This document shows positions 22,071 through 33,229 of a DNA stretch of 64,000 nt, piece by piece (positions within the stretch are counted from its first letter, which is position 1; the number at the start of each line of letters is the position of its first letter). Under the pieces are notes generated by a model, which was given only the letters and a program-made list of their open reading frames with translations, did not search any database and was not told the DNA's origin. Where the stretch lies: positions 29,574,001 to 29,638,000 of the forward strand of contig CM114273.1 in the NCBI GenBank assembly GCA_050084515.1, read 5' to 3'. The DNA is from Blasia pusilla (lineage: Eukaryota; Marchantiophyta; Marchantiopsida; Blasiales). Both the position numbers and the translations under genes were made by a program.

Positions 22071-22865
22071 CTATCGCGATCTCATACGGCGTTGCTTAGC
22101 CACTCCCAAGCTGAGGATCCATGTCAAGCAGTTCAGGTCCATCGCCTGACCCAAGACATGGCGTCGTGATGCCTCTGACACTGACGGTACTGCCGTCACT
22201 CATGTGGGAAATCCCATTGCTCGCTCTCTCTTGTCGGCATTGGGCTCCACAAACCGCTGAACCTGGTCATCCCAAACCAAGCCAGGATCGGCCTCTTTGT
22301 ATGCATAGGAAGCGAGAAAACTCACAAACATGGTCAAGGCTGCCCGCGGCTTGCCTACCCTGTTGACCACAGTCAACGCTGGTCGATCATCGTGCCTCAC
22401 TACCTGTGATCGACAACCTGGATCCAGAATGGAATCCACTAACAAATGAAAGGGGCGCTCCACTCTCGCATACGCCCTCCGTAACATCGCATGGGGCACC
22501 AAGTTGGTCCACCATAGATGCGGGCGATGGGCTCTAGAACCTACACTCGCCGCATCCAAGAACACAATGGGTGTGGTATCCAAGGATGTCATCGTAGCAC
22601 TCCTTGCTACCTCGGGTTCCCTAGACTTGTCACGCTCCGGTGCAAACGCCTCGCTCCACACGGTCTGCGCGTGCTCATGTGCCAATCGTCGAAGATCCTT
22701 AGTCGAGCCCCGCAACGGCACCTCTCCTCCATGGAATGATACGGCTACCATAACACTCCTCTCCATAGAAATGTCAAGAACGGGAGTATCCTCTGCATGG
22801 ACATGTCTCTCAATCAAATCACTAGGCCAAGTGATGGCACTGCTAAATGTTGCTAAGGTAGCCAC
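22071..22865 (-). pseudogene. C5 cytosine DNA methyltransferase-like region (C-terminal half) in pol, element B
   Basis: The frame 22865-22071 has one internal TGA, after MGFPT. It contains VFLDAASVGSRAHRPHLWWTNL, the motif VIII-type segment (Asp-Ala...Arg-Pro-Arg/His-Leu-Trp-Trp-Thr-Asn) of C5 methyltransferases of the DNMT3/DRM type. This is followed by DSILDPGCRSQVVRHDDRPALT, ERAMGFPT (motif IX region) and RRHVLGQAMDLNCLTWIL (motif X). The motif I (FxGxG), motif IV (PC) and motif VI (ENV) segments are not visible upstream, so the enzyme core is lost here, probably by deletion just before DTTPIVFLDA. Cytosine methyltransferases carried by plant and protist retrotransposons have been described. 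This copy cannot be catalytic. Confidence 0.75.
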
Positions 22866-22868
22866 CTC

Positions 22869-23480
22869 TTATGGCCTTCGCTCGATCATTGCACTTGTGA
22901 ATCGAACATGTAATGAGCTAAGGCGCCCATCACCTGATTGCCATCTTGGTTTGTAGGACTCTGACTCCTCCCAGTCATCCAAGGAAAATCCTATCGGGTA
23001 TAACACTGCTCCACCAACCAAGATGTCGTAGGACTCTACATCAGTCACTATCGCCTTGGCTCGCACCACGGACTCATATGTAGGATGTCCCAGGAGAATC
23101 CTCACCACGACCTCCTGTCGGGTGATAGACTGTGTGGTACTCGCTTCACCCAAGGACATATGTATCCAGAATGGAAAACACTCCACATCGGCTCTCGTCA
23201 AGCCTAATCCTCTGAATGACGCTTTCCCCAACATCAGGGGTTGCGCTCCTGAATCCAACAAGACGCGCTGTGGACTAAAAGCTCTACCTCCGGAACTCAC
23301 CAATTGGAAAACCTCTCCTCGGTTATCTAGCAACAGAACACCAGGAGAAGCCATGGCACGCTCCATCGCGGGTCTAGCGGGCATCTCCGCCATCCTAGCA
23401 GCCGCATCCTGCCATGAATCTAACGTGGACGGCCCGAGCATCCGCTCTAAGGGCAGGTCGATCTCCTCCTCTGCAATCAC
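22869..23480 (-). pseudogene. Retropepsin-like protease of element B
   Basis: A 203-codon open frame contains RVLLDSGAQPLMLG, the Asp-Ser-Gly active-site motif of a retroviral-type aspartic protease, followed by SITRQEVVVRILLG and SYDILVGGAVLYPIGF, the expected flap and distal beta strands. It would cleave the Gag-Pol polyprotein. It sits directly upstream of the methyltransferase-like region with a stop between, and downstream of gag. Confidence 0.75.
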
Positions 23481-23799
23481 CTCTAAACATGATGCAGGAA
23501 CTCCAACTTTGTGCTCACATAGTGAAGCGGCCAGCCAAAAAGCCTCGGTGGGCCTTCCCCCCCAACGTCATAACATCGGAAGCAGAAAATAAAGGAGTGC
23601 GGTACACAATGGTGGCCGCCCCCAAAAACGTGCTCCACACATGCCCCTCATGAGCATCAACAATAGGAGTCATCGCACTTGCTTCTCCCATTGCCCTCCG
23701 TGCCTGCATACCAACAACATCACTGACTCTCCAGGAACTTTGATGAGGACCCATCGATGGGGTCCTCATCGCTTCGGACAACGTGAAAGAGTGAGGAAG

Positions 23800-25475
23800 C
23801 CTAGTCTATTTTCTGGCTTCCCCTCGTTGTGGATCCAACTCTACAGCTGCTCCACACCTCATAATTGCGATGGCCTCCATCTGGGCAACCTTGCACATCC
23901 AACCAGGATCCTCCATATCTCTGGCTGCTCCATATGATGTCGATGCCACGGATTCGGCATCGGGTAACCTCAATGCCATAGCGGCAATCTGCTCATGTAG
24001 CTGCTGAATCTGAGCAGCCATCCCAGCCTCACGTCCGGCGTCTTCCTCAGCGCGTCTAGGTGGTGGTTCTCTACCTCCTCCATGGGCAGCTCCACCACCA
24101 TGTCGGACAACTCTAGCTCCTCGTCCCCCAACGGGACCACCTGGTGCAAGATCTCTAGGCCCACCCGGACCGGCTACTCGCTTTGGTGCCCTTTCTAGCC
24201 CTCAGTCCGGACGTAACTCAGGATGTAAAATGAAAGACCTGGCGCATGGATGACCATACCTTTGACAATAGTCACACTGATAACCTCCTGGTGCAGCACC
24301 ATCTCCTCCTCCATGCTGAGGCACACGTCCATGACCCTGAGGAGTGCAATCGTGCTCATGATGGGCTCCATCACATGACCAACAAGTAAAAGTAGGCGGC
24401 TGCTGTTGAGCCGCATATGAAGGCGCAGGTCTCTGTGGCACGGCCTCTTGGTATCCTCCGTGAGCTCGTTGTGCCATAATTGACCTATCTCGGAGTCCAC
24501 GTTGCTGCACATGTGGTGTAGCCAATCGTGACTGCTCTTGCCCAGAACCCATGGTGGCTACGCTCTCCTTCGCCATGTTGCGCTCAATGTTCTCGGCGGT
24601 CCTAAAAACATCTCTCAACGTAGGGGAGGTGTTCATAAGAAGCACCCCCTCTTGCACCCATGTCCGCAGGGTCCGGTCCAGCATCGCGTACCATGACTGG
24701 ATAGCCTGAGCCTTTGTCACCCCCTGAGTGACGTTGATCAACCGGCGCAAGCGAGTGTAAGCCTCATGCAAACTCTCACCGAGTGCCTCTGGAAGTCGTG
24801 GATGCTCCGTAACTTCTCCGTCCGTACCTCTTGGTAGCTCGCCCTCAACTCAACAAAGAACTCAACCACATGGTTGAACCTAGGACGAACCCGACTAGAC
24901 GGTGCAACTGCTCCTGTGCGAGTGACCCCTCCTAAAAGGTCACTAGTGGAAGAGGAAGTATCCTCTCATGACTCCTCCTTATCTGGGAACGGCTCCGTCC
25001 TTGACACATAATGTGGGTCATAGTAGAGCCTCCACGCCTCGATCTCACGTGCATAGCTCTAAGAGAACTCATGGTAATCGTCCATAGGCGCCCCCTCTAA
25101 ATGCTGGAATATACCGTTCCATGATGTAAACGAGTTGAACTCTCTAGAGTTCCTCGCCCGCTGGGAGTCACACCAACTCCTAAAATTTGCTATGAAATCG
25201 TGCAACTCAATCGTGCCTACTGAACTTGAAAACCTACGTGGTCCTCTACCCTAGTCGTCCATCTCGTACGCCCAACCGGTCGGACCACTCACAATGTGTG
25301 GCGATATCCTCACAAACTCCTCAACATCCTCCCCCTCATTTGAAGATGACACAGAAGGAGGTCGAGGTGGTCCCTCACATGGAGACCCTCAGAACCTCGT
25401 GCCACTCCGTGTAAAACCTCTAGAGCTACTCTCGGGTTCACCACCTCGCCTCTCAAAGTCCCGAATGGAGGCCGT
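23800..25475 (-). pseudogene. gag: Gag of element B with zinc knuckles
   Basis: Its homologue is copy A 14631-16227. The clearest frame is 24771-24202 (HEAYTRLRRLINVTQGV, IQSWYAMLDRTLRTW, CWSCDGAHHEHDC, CDYCQRYGHPCARS), then the helical tail MAAQIQQLHEQIAAMALRLPD at 24021. The position of A's ATG is ACG here (473-475 of 25 kb). Upstream there are frameshifts (near 24780) and stops (for example near 24990). The last Cys of the second knuckle is Ser in this copy. Confidence 0.8.
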
Positions 25476-27106
25476 GATGATCCTCGTGCCCCTCTCACCC
25501 GATCACTCTCATCCTCGCGAGTAATCCCTCAATCACTCATCCCAAACATGCGGCACTCGATCTACACTCTCCCTCCCCGAGACGTGTAACGTGCGGAAAT
25601 ACACGGCGTGGTGTGGAAAATTGACCAGACTATCATCTCATCAACAACCTACTCTCAACTCCGGACATCCCACACAGGTGTATGTCCCCTAAACCACATA
25701 CATGAATGATGCTCTCAGCATCCACACAACCCAATATCCTCAAATAAACTACCCAAATCCTAGAATCCCTCACACGTGCAGGATAAATGACCAAAATGGG
25801 TAACCTGAACACATGTCGATGTCGCTCCTCAGCAACTGCAAATCTCGATCCCAACTCGGTCGTGAAGACAACTCCTCCAATCAGCAAGTTGTACACTCTT
25901 TCGTGCTGACGCTGCTCAATCTCCTCGATGTGCGGTGTAAGTCGAGCGGTCCGATGTGGCACTGGCGGCACGGAACAACTTCAAACAACATGACACTCAG
26001 GAATGGGATGCGGCACTCGGCGGCATACCCCCCTCAATCATCAATTCACACGCTCTGCTCCTTAGTGAAGGAGCGGTTCCGCGATCGAGACGGTTCGGTG
26101 CGGCCACGAGCGGCACGGCGCAACAATCGGCGGCGCGTTGCGGCTACGGATGTCACTGCACGGTACTCGATCGTCGTCGAGGGGCTACCAATCACAACAT
26201 AGCAGCATGAAATCAAAACTCAAACACCATAACCGAAGGTCATATGCCATCACTGGTTGATGACGAAACTGCGATTGACGGTGGCGGCCAAAACAAAGTA
26301 CGTGGTGGTGACACAAGTCAGAGAATCAACAAACATTGTGGAAGACCCTCCACTCCGTAATGGCGGCAATGGCAACCAAAGGGTGGACAACGGATGGTGG
26401 ATCGTTGCCGGTGACGGTTGACTATTGATGGTGACGGCCGACCGGTGACGGTGACTGTTGATCGGTGACGGTGACGGTTGACCATTTACGGTGACGGTTG
26501 ACTGCTGACGGTGATGATTGACCATCGATGGTGGACCGTTGACGGTGACTATGATGGCGACGTGGCGGCTGGTTTAGGGTTTGAACAATTTAACCCTAAA
26601 AATCTCCTAGCAATGGCAGTTTTGCAAGATTGACCATAACGTTTTGGTCGCAACTCAAAATTATTGATTGTTTGTTGCATAGCGTGCACAGCTTCAGGAT
26701 CTACAACAATGTCAAAAAATATTTAGAATTGGAAATTCCAATGAAAACTGACGGAGACTGTCGTAAAGCCCAATGTCTCTTTCTCCTACACAAAATTTGG
26801 CAACGCTTTCGCGCTGATTTCTCCCAACAAAAATATAAAACGTGTAAAAATAAAAATCAGCAAGCAACATGATGCTCCAGAGAGCGCCGGCATGGGCAAC
26901 CTGCTCCCATAATCAATCCCTATCAGAAATTGGAAAGCGCTTCCGCCCGCCACTCTTCCATACGAAAAATCGGCAAATGCAAAGAACAATCAAAGCAGCC
27001 CTTGCTCCGGTGAGCACTCCCATGAGCCGCTCAACGGAGAATACGATCCCCTACCTGAAAAAAAAGCGAGTGACCAGCGAGCTCCCCCATGAATCTCTCT
27101 CACTCT
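25476..27106 (-). other. Leader (5' UTR) of element B
   Basis: Homologous to copy A's leader. It contains the minisatellite block at ~26395-26560 (units of 'gacggttgac'/'ggtgacggt') and a conserved block at 25633-25971 that is open for 112 codons (VYNLLIGGVVFTTELGSRFAVAEERHRH). The same block is disrupted in A and C. Confidence 0.6.
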
Positions 27107-27122
27107 CTCATTCTCTCTTTGT
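27107..27122 (-). promoter_or_regulatory. Candidate self-priming PBS of element B
   Basis: On the minus strand it reads ACAAAGAGAGAATGAG, immediately after the 3' end of the 5' X. It is complementary to the CTCATTCTCTCTTTGT site inside X (one mismatch in this copy's own 5' X, none in its 3' X). Confidence 0.5.
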
Positions 27123-27632
27123 AAAGTGAGATCCAATCTCTCTCTACACCATCTCACATCATAGCTCTCAAAGGTGTGCACTCTCTCTCATATCAAACCA
27201 AACCCACTCTCCTAATGAGAGGCTTGGATTACACTCATAAGGCAAGGGACCATAGCTCAACCGCCTTATGCCAAGAGGTTCAACAAAGAGAAAATGAGCT
27301 CTCATGCTCTCTCTTGGAGGTATATCCCCTTCCCTCTCCCAAGCCCTCTCAACGGTAACCTCTGCTCGCAGGTCACCTCCTTGGCTCTTGACTTGCTGTA
27401 GCGAGTCAAGGGCCATTTCCCAAAGTTGAAAGTCAACTATCAATAATATGGAAACTTACTTGAAATAGCAAGTTTCTCTATATGGCTCCAAATGAGCTTA
27501 AACGAAGGGGATTCCTACTCTCTCAGGTTTTCCGGGGCCTCAACAGGTCATCCTTGACCTCTTGGGCATGTCCTCCACTACTCGTGCAGACACTCTGCTA
27601 GATCCCACTGATCTATCCTAATAGTCGTGACA
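27123..27632 (-). repeat. 5' X terminal repeat of element B
   Basis: On the minus strand it starts TGTCACGACTATTAGG and runs to the leader. It aligns throughout with the 3' X (18573-19098), but no Y follows it. A stem-loop with arms CTTGACT/AGTCAAG lies at 27387-27410. Confidence 0.85.
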
Positions 27633-28521
27633 GGCCACATGAGCCCTCCACCTTCTTGCTCTTTGCATTCGAGAAATGTATGTCATGGTAGGTTGGGATA
27701 GATGGCTATCTGGAGTTAGAAGGACCTAACCACCAGCTAGGGGAGTGATTGGAGATATTTTGGTACTCCTTGTCTCGTTGTTTGGATGCCATGAGTTAGC
27801 ATGGAATCGTGCGTGTTTGTATGTGTGTTCGGTGATAACGATGTATGTTGTGTAGCGATGTGTATGCGCATGACAATTGTCACGTCTTTTAGGATAGATT
27901 GATGAGATCTAGTAGACCGCCTTCATGAGTAGTGGAGGACATGCACAGGAGTTCGAGGATGATCTGATGAGGTCTCGGGAAACCTGAGAGAGCAAATTTT
28001 CCCTTCGTTTCAGCTCATTTGGAGCCATATTGAGGAACTTAATATTTTAGGTAAGTACCATTTTGAGTATATGGTCAAATTTCTATTTTGGTAAGTGATC
28101 CTTGACCTCCTACATTAGGTCAAGAGGCGAGGAGGTGACTTGGGAGCATAGGTTACCATGGAGAGAGCTTGAGAGAGGGGAGGGGTATACCTCAAGGAGA
28201 GAGAGTTTGAGAGCTCATTCTATATTTGTTGAACCTCTTGACACGAGGCGGCGGAGCTATGGTCTCTTGCCTTATGAGTGTAATCCAAGCCTCTCATTAG
28301 GAGATTAGGTTTGGTTTGACATTGAGAGAGACATGTGAGAGTGCACACATATGAGAGCTATGGTATTGTGAGAGAGATTTCATCTTAATTTGTTGGAGAT
28401 ATTTTGGTACTTCTTGTCTTGTTGTTTGGATGCCATGAGTTAGCATGGGATTGTGCGTGTTTGTGTGTGTGTGTTTGGTGACAGCGATGTAGGTTGTGTA
28501 GTGATGTGTAAGTGCACGACA
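27633..28521 (+). mobile_element. 3' end of element A: 3' UTR, Y-X-Y
   Basis: Continuation of element A after the insertion of B. The 3' UTR (27633-27748) ends with a purine-rich run, 'gctaggggagtga' (candidate polypurine tract). Y follows (27749-27875), then 'at', X (27878-28392), and Y (28393-28521) ending ACGACA. X carries a stem-loop with arms CTTGACCT/AGGTCAAG at 28101-28124. Internal Y|X reads ATGACA-at-TGTCACG, like joined element ends. Confidence 0.85.
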
Positions 28522-29585
28522 CATATAACAACTAGGAGAATCATCACAAGTGAGACTTCATCACTTGTGTCATGAAAGCTTCACGAAAGTGATATATAAG
28601 GTACCTTGTGAACCGATGTCTATCTATATATAAGAGTTTAATGATGAATGGATTTAAAAATGGAGAATTAAGATCACCCTCTTTCCCTCTTCATCCATTA
28701 CTTGTAAAATAACCCTTTCCTTTTACTCTATTTGTAGTTTAATGGCCATTGCCAGTGTCTCACAAATCTTTTCTAAATTCACAACACTAGATTATTACTT
28801 GGTTATTCTTCTAAGCGGGTAATCCATTCTTGTTAGAAAAGTAACCTTAAATCTGATATCATTGTAACCCTTAAACCCATAAGACCATTCTAGAATTGCA
28901 CAAAAGTAGAATGTTCCTCAAGGCCTCTCCTCTTCCTTTATATATTTAGACATATGTACAATGAAGACAAATTAACTTTATCCATCCTTATCTCATGTGG
29001 ACTTCTTTGGACTTCAGTGTCATTATCTCATCTTATTGCTTCTACTCACGATTTCATCATTGTCCTACTTTTCACCAATCTATGTGCCCACTCTCATCTT
29101 TATCACATATTTAAAAATAAATAAATTCTAGTTAGTTCCCATTTTATGCGCTATATGACATAGATTCTAACTTAACCATGACTAACAAAGAAAAGTTATA
29201 ATGTTTGACTTTCTTTAGGTCTAATGCATTCCTTATGAGAGGAAAATAAGATTAACGCCTATGACCTAGATAAGATTAGCAACACTAGTTTTGATGAGTA
29301 CCACCAAATAGTTTTTTTGTCATAAATATTGAAAGATTGTTCATTTCTTGCATCCTTTGGGTAATTTGAGTGAAATTTTGCATGGATTGAATGGAAATAT
29401 TTTTTCATGCATAAATTCAATTTTCAAATATTCGTCATTGGAAAATTTAGGATTTTTTTTTCGAAAATGTGGGCGCAAAAAGTAAATCTCGCTCATTGAA
29501 TATTGTTACCCGTAGATCGAGGGCCAAGGTTGCATATGGACAAAGTTTGTTTTCGCCAACATTTCAAGACTCGAGACATGTCAAT
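28522..29585. other. AT-rich stretch with LTR-like block
   Basis: No gene. 28870-28985 repeats a ~110 bp block also present at ~9320-9430, probably LTR sequence. The rest is AT-rich without recognisable structure. Confidence 0.4.
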
Positions 29586-29589
29586 GTTT

Positions 29590-29880
29590 GTGGACTTACG
29601 TCCGTCCTATAGAAGGATTTATCAATGTGGGCCCTATCTCCCCCTTCTTTCTCATCCCTCCTCACTTGCCATTGTGATCCGCACTTTCTTGTTTCTTCTT
29701 CCTCCTACCTGCACTCCGGCATCCTTATTGCCATGTTCGCCCTTGCCCTACCTTCCATCATGAACTACAAGTATGGGCCCTATCTTTTGTAATCCATGTT
29801 TGTGGATATATCCAAACTTGTCTATCCTAGGGATGAACTTGTTCATTTTTGTGTAACCATTTCGAGGGCGTTGACATCCG
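29590..29880 (+). repeat. Dispersed repeat, copy 1
   Basis: Pyrimidine-rich block followed by 'ttgtaatccatgt...cttgtc...gtgtaacca', matching 30890-31135. A shorter related phrase ('cagacttgtccgtttccgtggaacc') occurs at ~51110-51135. Confidence 0.55.
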
Positions 29881-29941
29881 GGGACTATTCATAAGGGCGC
29901 CGATAGTCTACCATCATATATTACTAATATACTATAGACTA

Positions 29942-30092
29942 TGTCGTACGCATACACATCGCTATATAACATATATCATTGTCAACGAACACATACACAA
30001 ACACACAAGTTACCATGCTACCTCATGACATCCACACATGGGGATAAATCAAGTACCAAAATATCTCAATAAATCAAGTGCTACTCTTATAA

Positions 30093-30180
<88 letters not shown>

Positions 30181-30613
30181 GTCAAACCAAACACACTCTT
30201 TTAATGAGAGGCTTGGGTTACATACACAAGGCAAGGAGGACCATAGATTCGCCGCCTTACGCCAAGAGGTTCAACAAAGAGAGAATGAGCTCTCCTTGAG
30301 GTATATTCCCTTTCCTTTCCCGAGCTCTCTCCATGGTAACCTATGCTCGCAAGTTACCTCCTTGGCTATTGACCGCTGTAGGAGGTCAATGGACATATCC
30401 CAAAGTGGAAATTAAACTATGCTTAAGATGGTAACTTGCCCTTGATAGTAAGCTCCTCAAGATGGCTCCAAATGAGCAAAAAAAAAAGGGGAAACATGCT
30501 CTCTCAGGTTACCCGTGGCCTCAACATGTCATCCTTGACCTCATGAGGATGTCCTCCAATATCCCCGAAGGCGCTCTACTAGATATTGTCGATGTATCCT
30601 AAAAGACGTGACA
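29942..30613 (-). mobile_element. Solo X-Y terminal unit of the split-direct-repeat gypsy family
   Basis: It starts TGTCGTACGC and ends AGACGTGACA, and aligns with X and Y of copies A and B in minus orientation. The flanking 4 bp are ACTA and ACTC, an imperfect duplication. It carries the PBS-complementary site, a stem-loop with arms ATTGACC/GGTCAAT at 30368-30390, and a (TC)42 expansion. It is best explained by recombination between the 5' X and 3' X of an inserted element. Confidence 0.8.
30095..30178. repeat. (TC)42 microsatellite
   Basis: 84 bp of perfect TC dinucleotide inside the solo unit, at the place where other X copies have only short 'gagagaga' runs. Confidence 0.98.
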
Positions 30614-30889
30614 ACTCGGTGGATCTCTTGGATGACATCAAAGGAGGCTAAGTAAATCTAATATGTTAGTGCTTGACTCCCTTTAAAATGAGGCGTCAAA
30701 TGGAGGTGGAATACGTGCTGACGGTTTGGACACTAGTTGTTGAGCGTCAACGGGGATGCCAAAATGTGGGCGTCACAGTCTCCACAAGTTAGTGGATTTT
30801 TGCCCAAATTTTGGTTTCTTTTTCTTTTAAAACGTAGGAAATTCATTAGGCACTAAATTCTCTTGTGAGTGAGACTCTTAATTTTCACG

Positions 30890-31140
30890 CAATGAAGACA
30901 TAAATTTTCCTATCTTCCCATTCTTTCACATTCCCCCACTTGCCTTTGTGTTCCATACTCTCTCGTTTCTTCCTCCCTTGACCTCCACTCCCTCCCCCTT
31001 ATTGCCCCTGTCGCACTTTCTTTGCTTTGCGTCATGAATTATAAGTGTAGATCCCACTTCTTACAATCCATGTCTAGACTTGTCCATCCATATTTGTCAT
31101 AGGAACGGAATTGTCCGTTTTAGTGCAACCATGCTGCAAG
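30890..31140 (+). repeat. Dispersed repeat, copy 2
   Basis: About 250 bp aligned with 29590-29880 (shared 'tcatgaattataagt', 'acaatccatgt' and 'cttgtccat' blocks). Same orientation as copy 1. The two copies flank the solo unit but are not its target duplications. Confidence 0.55.
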
Positions 31141-33229
31141 TCCACTACAAATTCTCCGTGAATTAGTAGTGCCATAATTTCCTTGTTGGAGAGGTTATAA
31201 TTTCCACCTTAGATAGGCCTCCATTTTTTGTTAAGGAAGTTTGGAGCCAGAAGTCTTTATACGGTGTCTTATGATCATATTGACTCATATGTATACGACT
31301 CCTTTCAATAGTCTTCTTATCATTTGTAATAAGTATGTTTTGTTAAAATGATGTTGAATCATCAACATGTCCTCTACTTTGTCGCTTAAAACCAAATCAA
31401 TGACTGAAAAATAGTTAAAGGTCCTCCCTCTTTAATAATTAGAATGGATTTTATAAAGTGATTTTTGAAGATGTTTTTTTTTAAAGAATCATACCCACAA
31501 CGAAGCATTTGATCTTCTATTATTAAAAGTAGATGTTTTCATATTAAAAGTGATTGGAATTTCATGGTAAGAAATTCAATGAAACATAAATATATTGGCA
31601 CAAAAGATGGACTAAAGAAAGTGCTAAAAGAAGAAGATGAAAAAATTGATAACATAAAAGAAGAGAATAGAAATAAAAATCAAAGGTTTAAACAAACTTC
31701 TTCTTGATGCCATGAGGGGGAGTTTCATATGGAAGATCTTGTTAAGATTCTTTTCAAGCTTATCAACTAATGGAACTTGAAATAGCTCTTAGGAATAAAC
31801 GTAGGCTTCATGATACTTGCGTGAGGCACCTAACTTCAAGTGAGTACTTGAATTCTCATCTGTTCTTAAGTTAATTCTGGTTTTTTTTTCATGTGGAGTT
31901 GAATTAAAGTTGAAAGTATTTTTTTTCTTCTGTTGGCCTTACCTTGATAGTTTTAATTTGGATAAAATTATACAATATCTTTGCTGAAGGTTAAAGTCAT
32001 CTTATTTGGAACTTAAAATCCATCTTAGATATCCTCATATTTTTATTTTGATATACCATTCCCTTATTATTTTAACCACATAATCTACAAAATGCCTCAA
32101 GGTATGTCCAAAACCCAACTTTCTAATTTATGGTGAAAATTTATCATTTGAAAGATGTGTGGAATTCACTTCCAAGCTCATTGTCTCATAAAATTTGAGA
32201 ATAATTTTATAGAATTTTGTAAAACATTTGATGTATTTTTTAACCTTCATGCAAAGTGAGATGCAAAGCTTCTTAAGAGGGAAGAAATATGAAGCCACAA
32301 AAACTCACAAAATAAATAAGTATATGACCATGAATGCAAGGCGACTTCTTTTTTGGGAAAATCTCTAATGAATTTTTTTTTATTAAAGTTTAGTAAGCTC
32401 AAAAAATCCTCTTGAAAGCAATGACAATTTTAGATAATTCCTTATTACATACATTCATGTGGATTTGAGTCTTCTTGAAAATTGCTGACCTTAGGGAGGG
32501 AATTGATCTCCCATCCCTATCTTTGTCCCTACCATGATATAAACAATTTTGAGGAGGGCCAAATAAAAGAATTGCCATAAGTACAAGCCCTCTATATCCT
32601 ACCTAAGAGGAGAAGTAAAACCCCTCTATATCCTACCTAAGGTCACAATTTTTTTATAAGACTCCTTAGATGACATTAGAACTTGCTTGGACCCATGGGC
32701 CAAAATCACAAGAAGATTTGAAATTTATTTTATCACTCGATGTCACCGTCTGACCTTTAAAGTTCTAAATACCCCCGTCCTTCGAGTCGACATTCACTTG
32801 TTCGCCTCTGGTTGCGAATATGCAAAACTTAATGTCACCTAATGCTTTTTCAAACTGGTAGAGTGCAAGCATGGTTAGAGTGAAATATTCCTGGAATTTC
32901 AAATCTAAAGAGTGGATTCAAGAAGGGAACTACTCAAGAATCTCAAATGACTCAAGAGGAGTATATATCACGGTAGCAATGGTTAAGCTCAATTTTTTTA
33001 TCTTAATCACAAGGAGTAACAAAATCATGCACCTAAATCATACCATATAGTTTGCAAGAGAATCACAAATGATTCCATTATATTATTGAAGAGTGCCCTT
33101 ACATTTGAAAATTCCTCGCCCATTGACATGTATCTTCAGACAACTTTGGAACAATCAAACTAGAGGTTGCCATACCAATGGTCCCTACTTATATTCACCT
33201 GCAATAGTTGGTTTTTTGGCAAAGGAGAA
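31141..33229. other. AT-rich non-coding stretch
   Basis: About 2 kb with many short A/T runs and no recognisable protein or RNA gene on either strand. Confidence 0.4.

Larger units (their letters stand above)
18452..27632 (-). mobile_element. Element B: near-complete split-direct-repeat Ty3/gypsy inserted in element A
   Basis: On the minus strand the order is 5' X (27632-27123), PBS-like site, leader, gag, PR, C5-MTase-like region, RT, RNase H, a shortened integrase, PHD finger, 3' UTR, Y, 2 bp (gc), X, Y (ending at 18452). The ends are TGTC/GACA and the target duplication is GGCC, present at both edges of the insertion in element A's 3' UTR. Length is 9181 bp. The 3' end carries Y-X-Y while the 5' end carries X only, so the termini are not simple LTRs. 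Confidence 0.85.

Noticed and set aside
21702-24021. Plus-strand open frames of 70-178 codons
   Set aside because: Antisense shadows of the minus-strand PR-MTase-RT frames of element B.
27749-28521. Simple tandem duplication of an ordinary LTR
   Set aside because: The same Y-X-Y order with the same junctions occurs in B and partly in D, and 5' ends always lack Y, so it is a family property rather than a local duplication.
30038-30415. Open frame with a long Ser-Leu run
   Set aside because: Translation of the (TC)42 tract inside a solo terminal unit.
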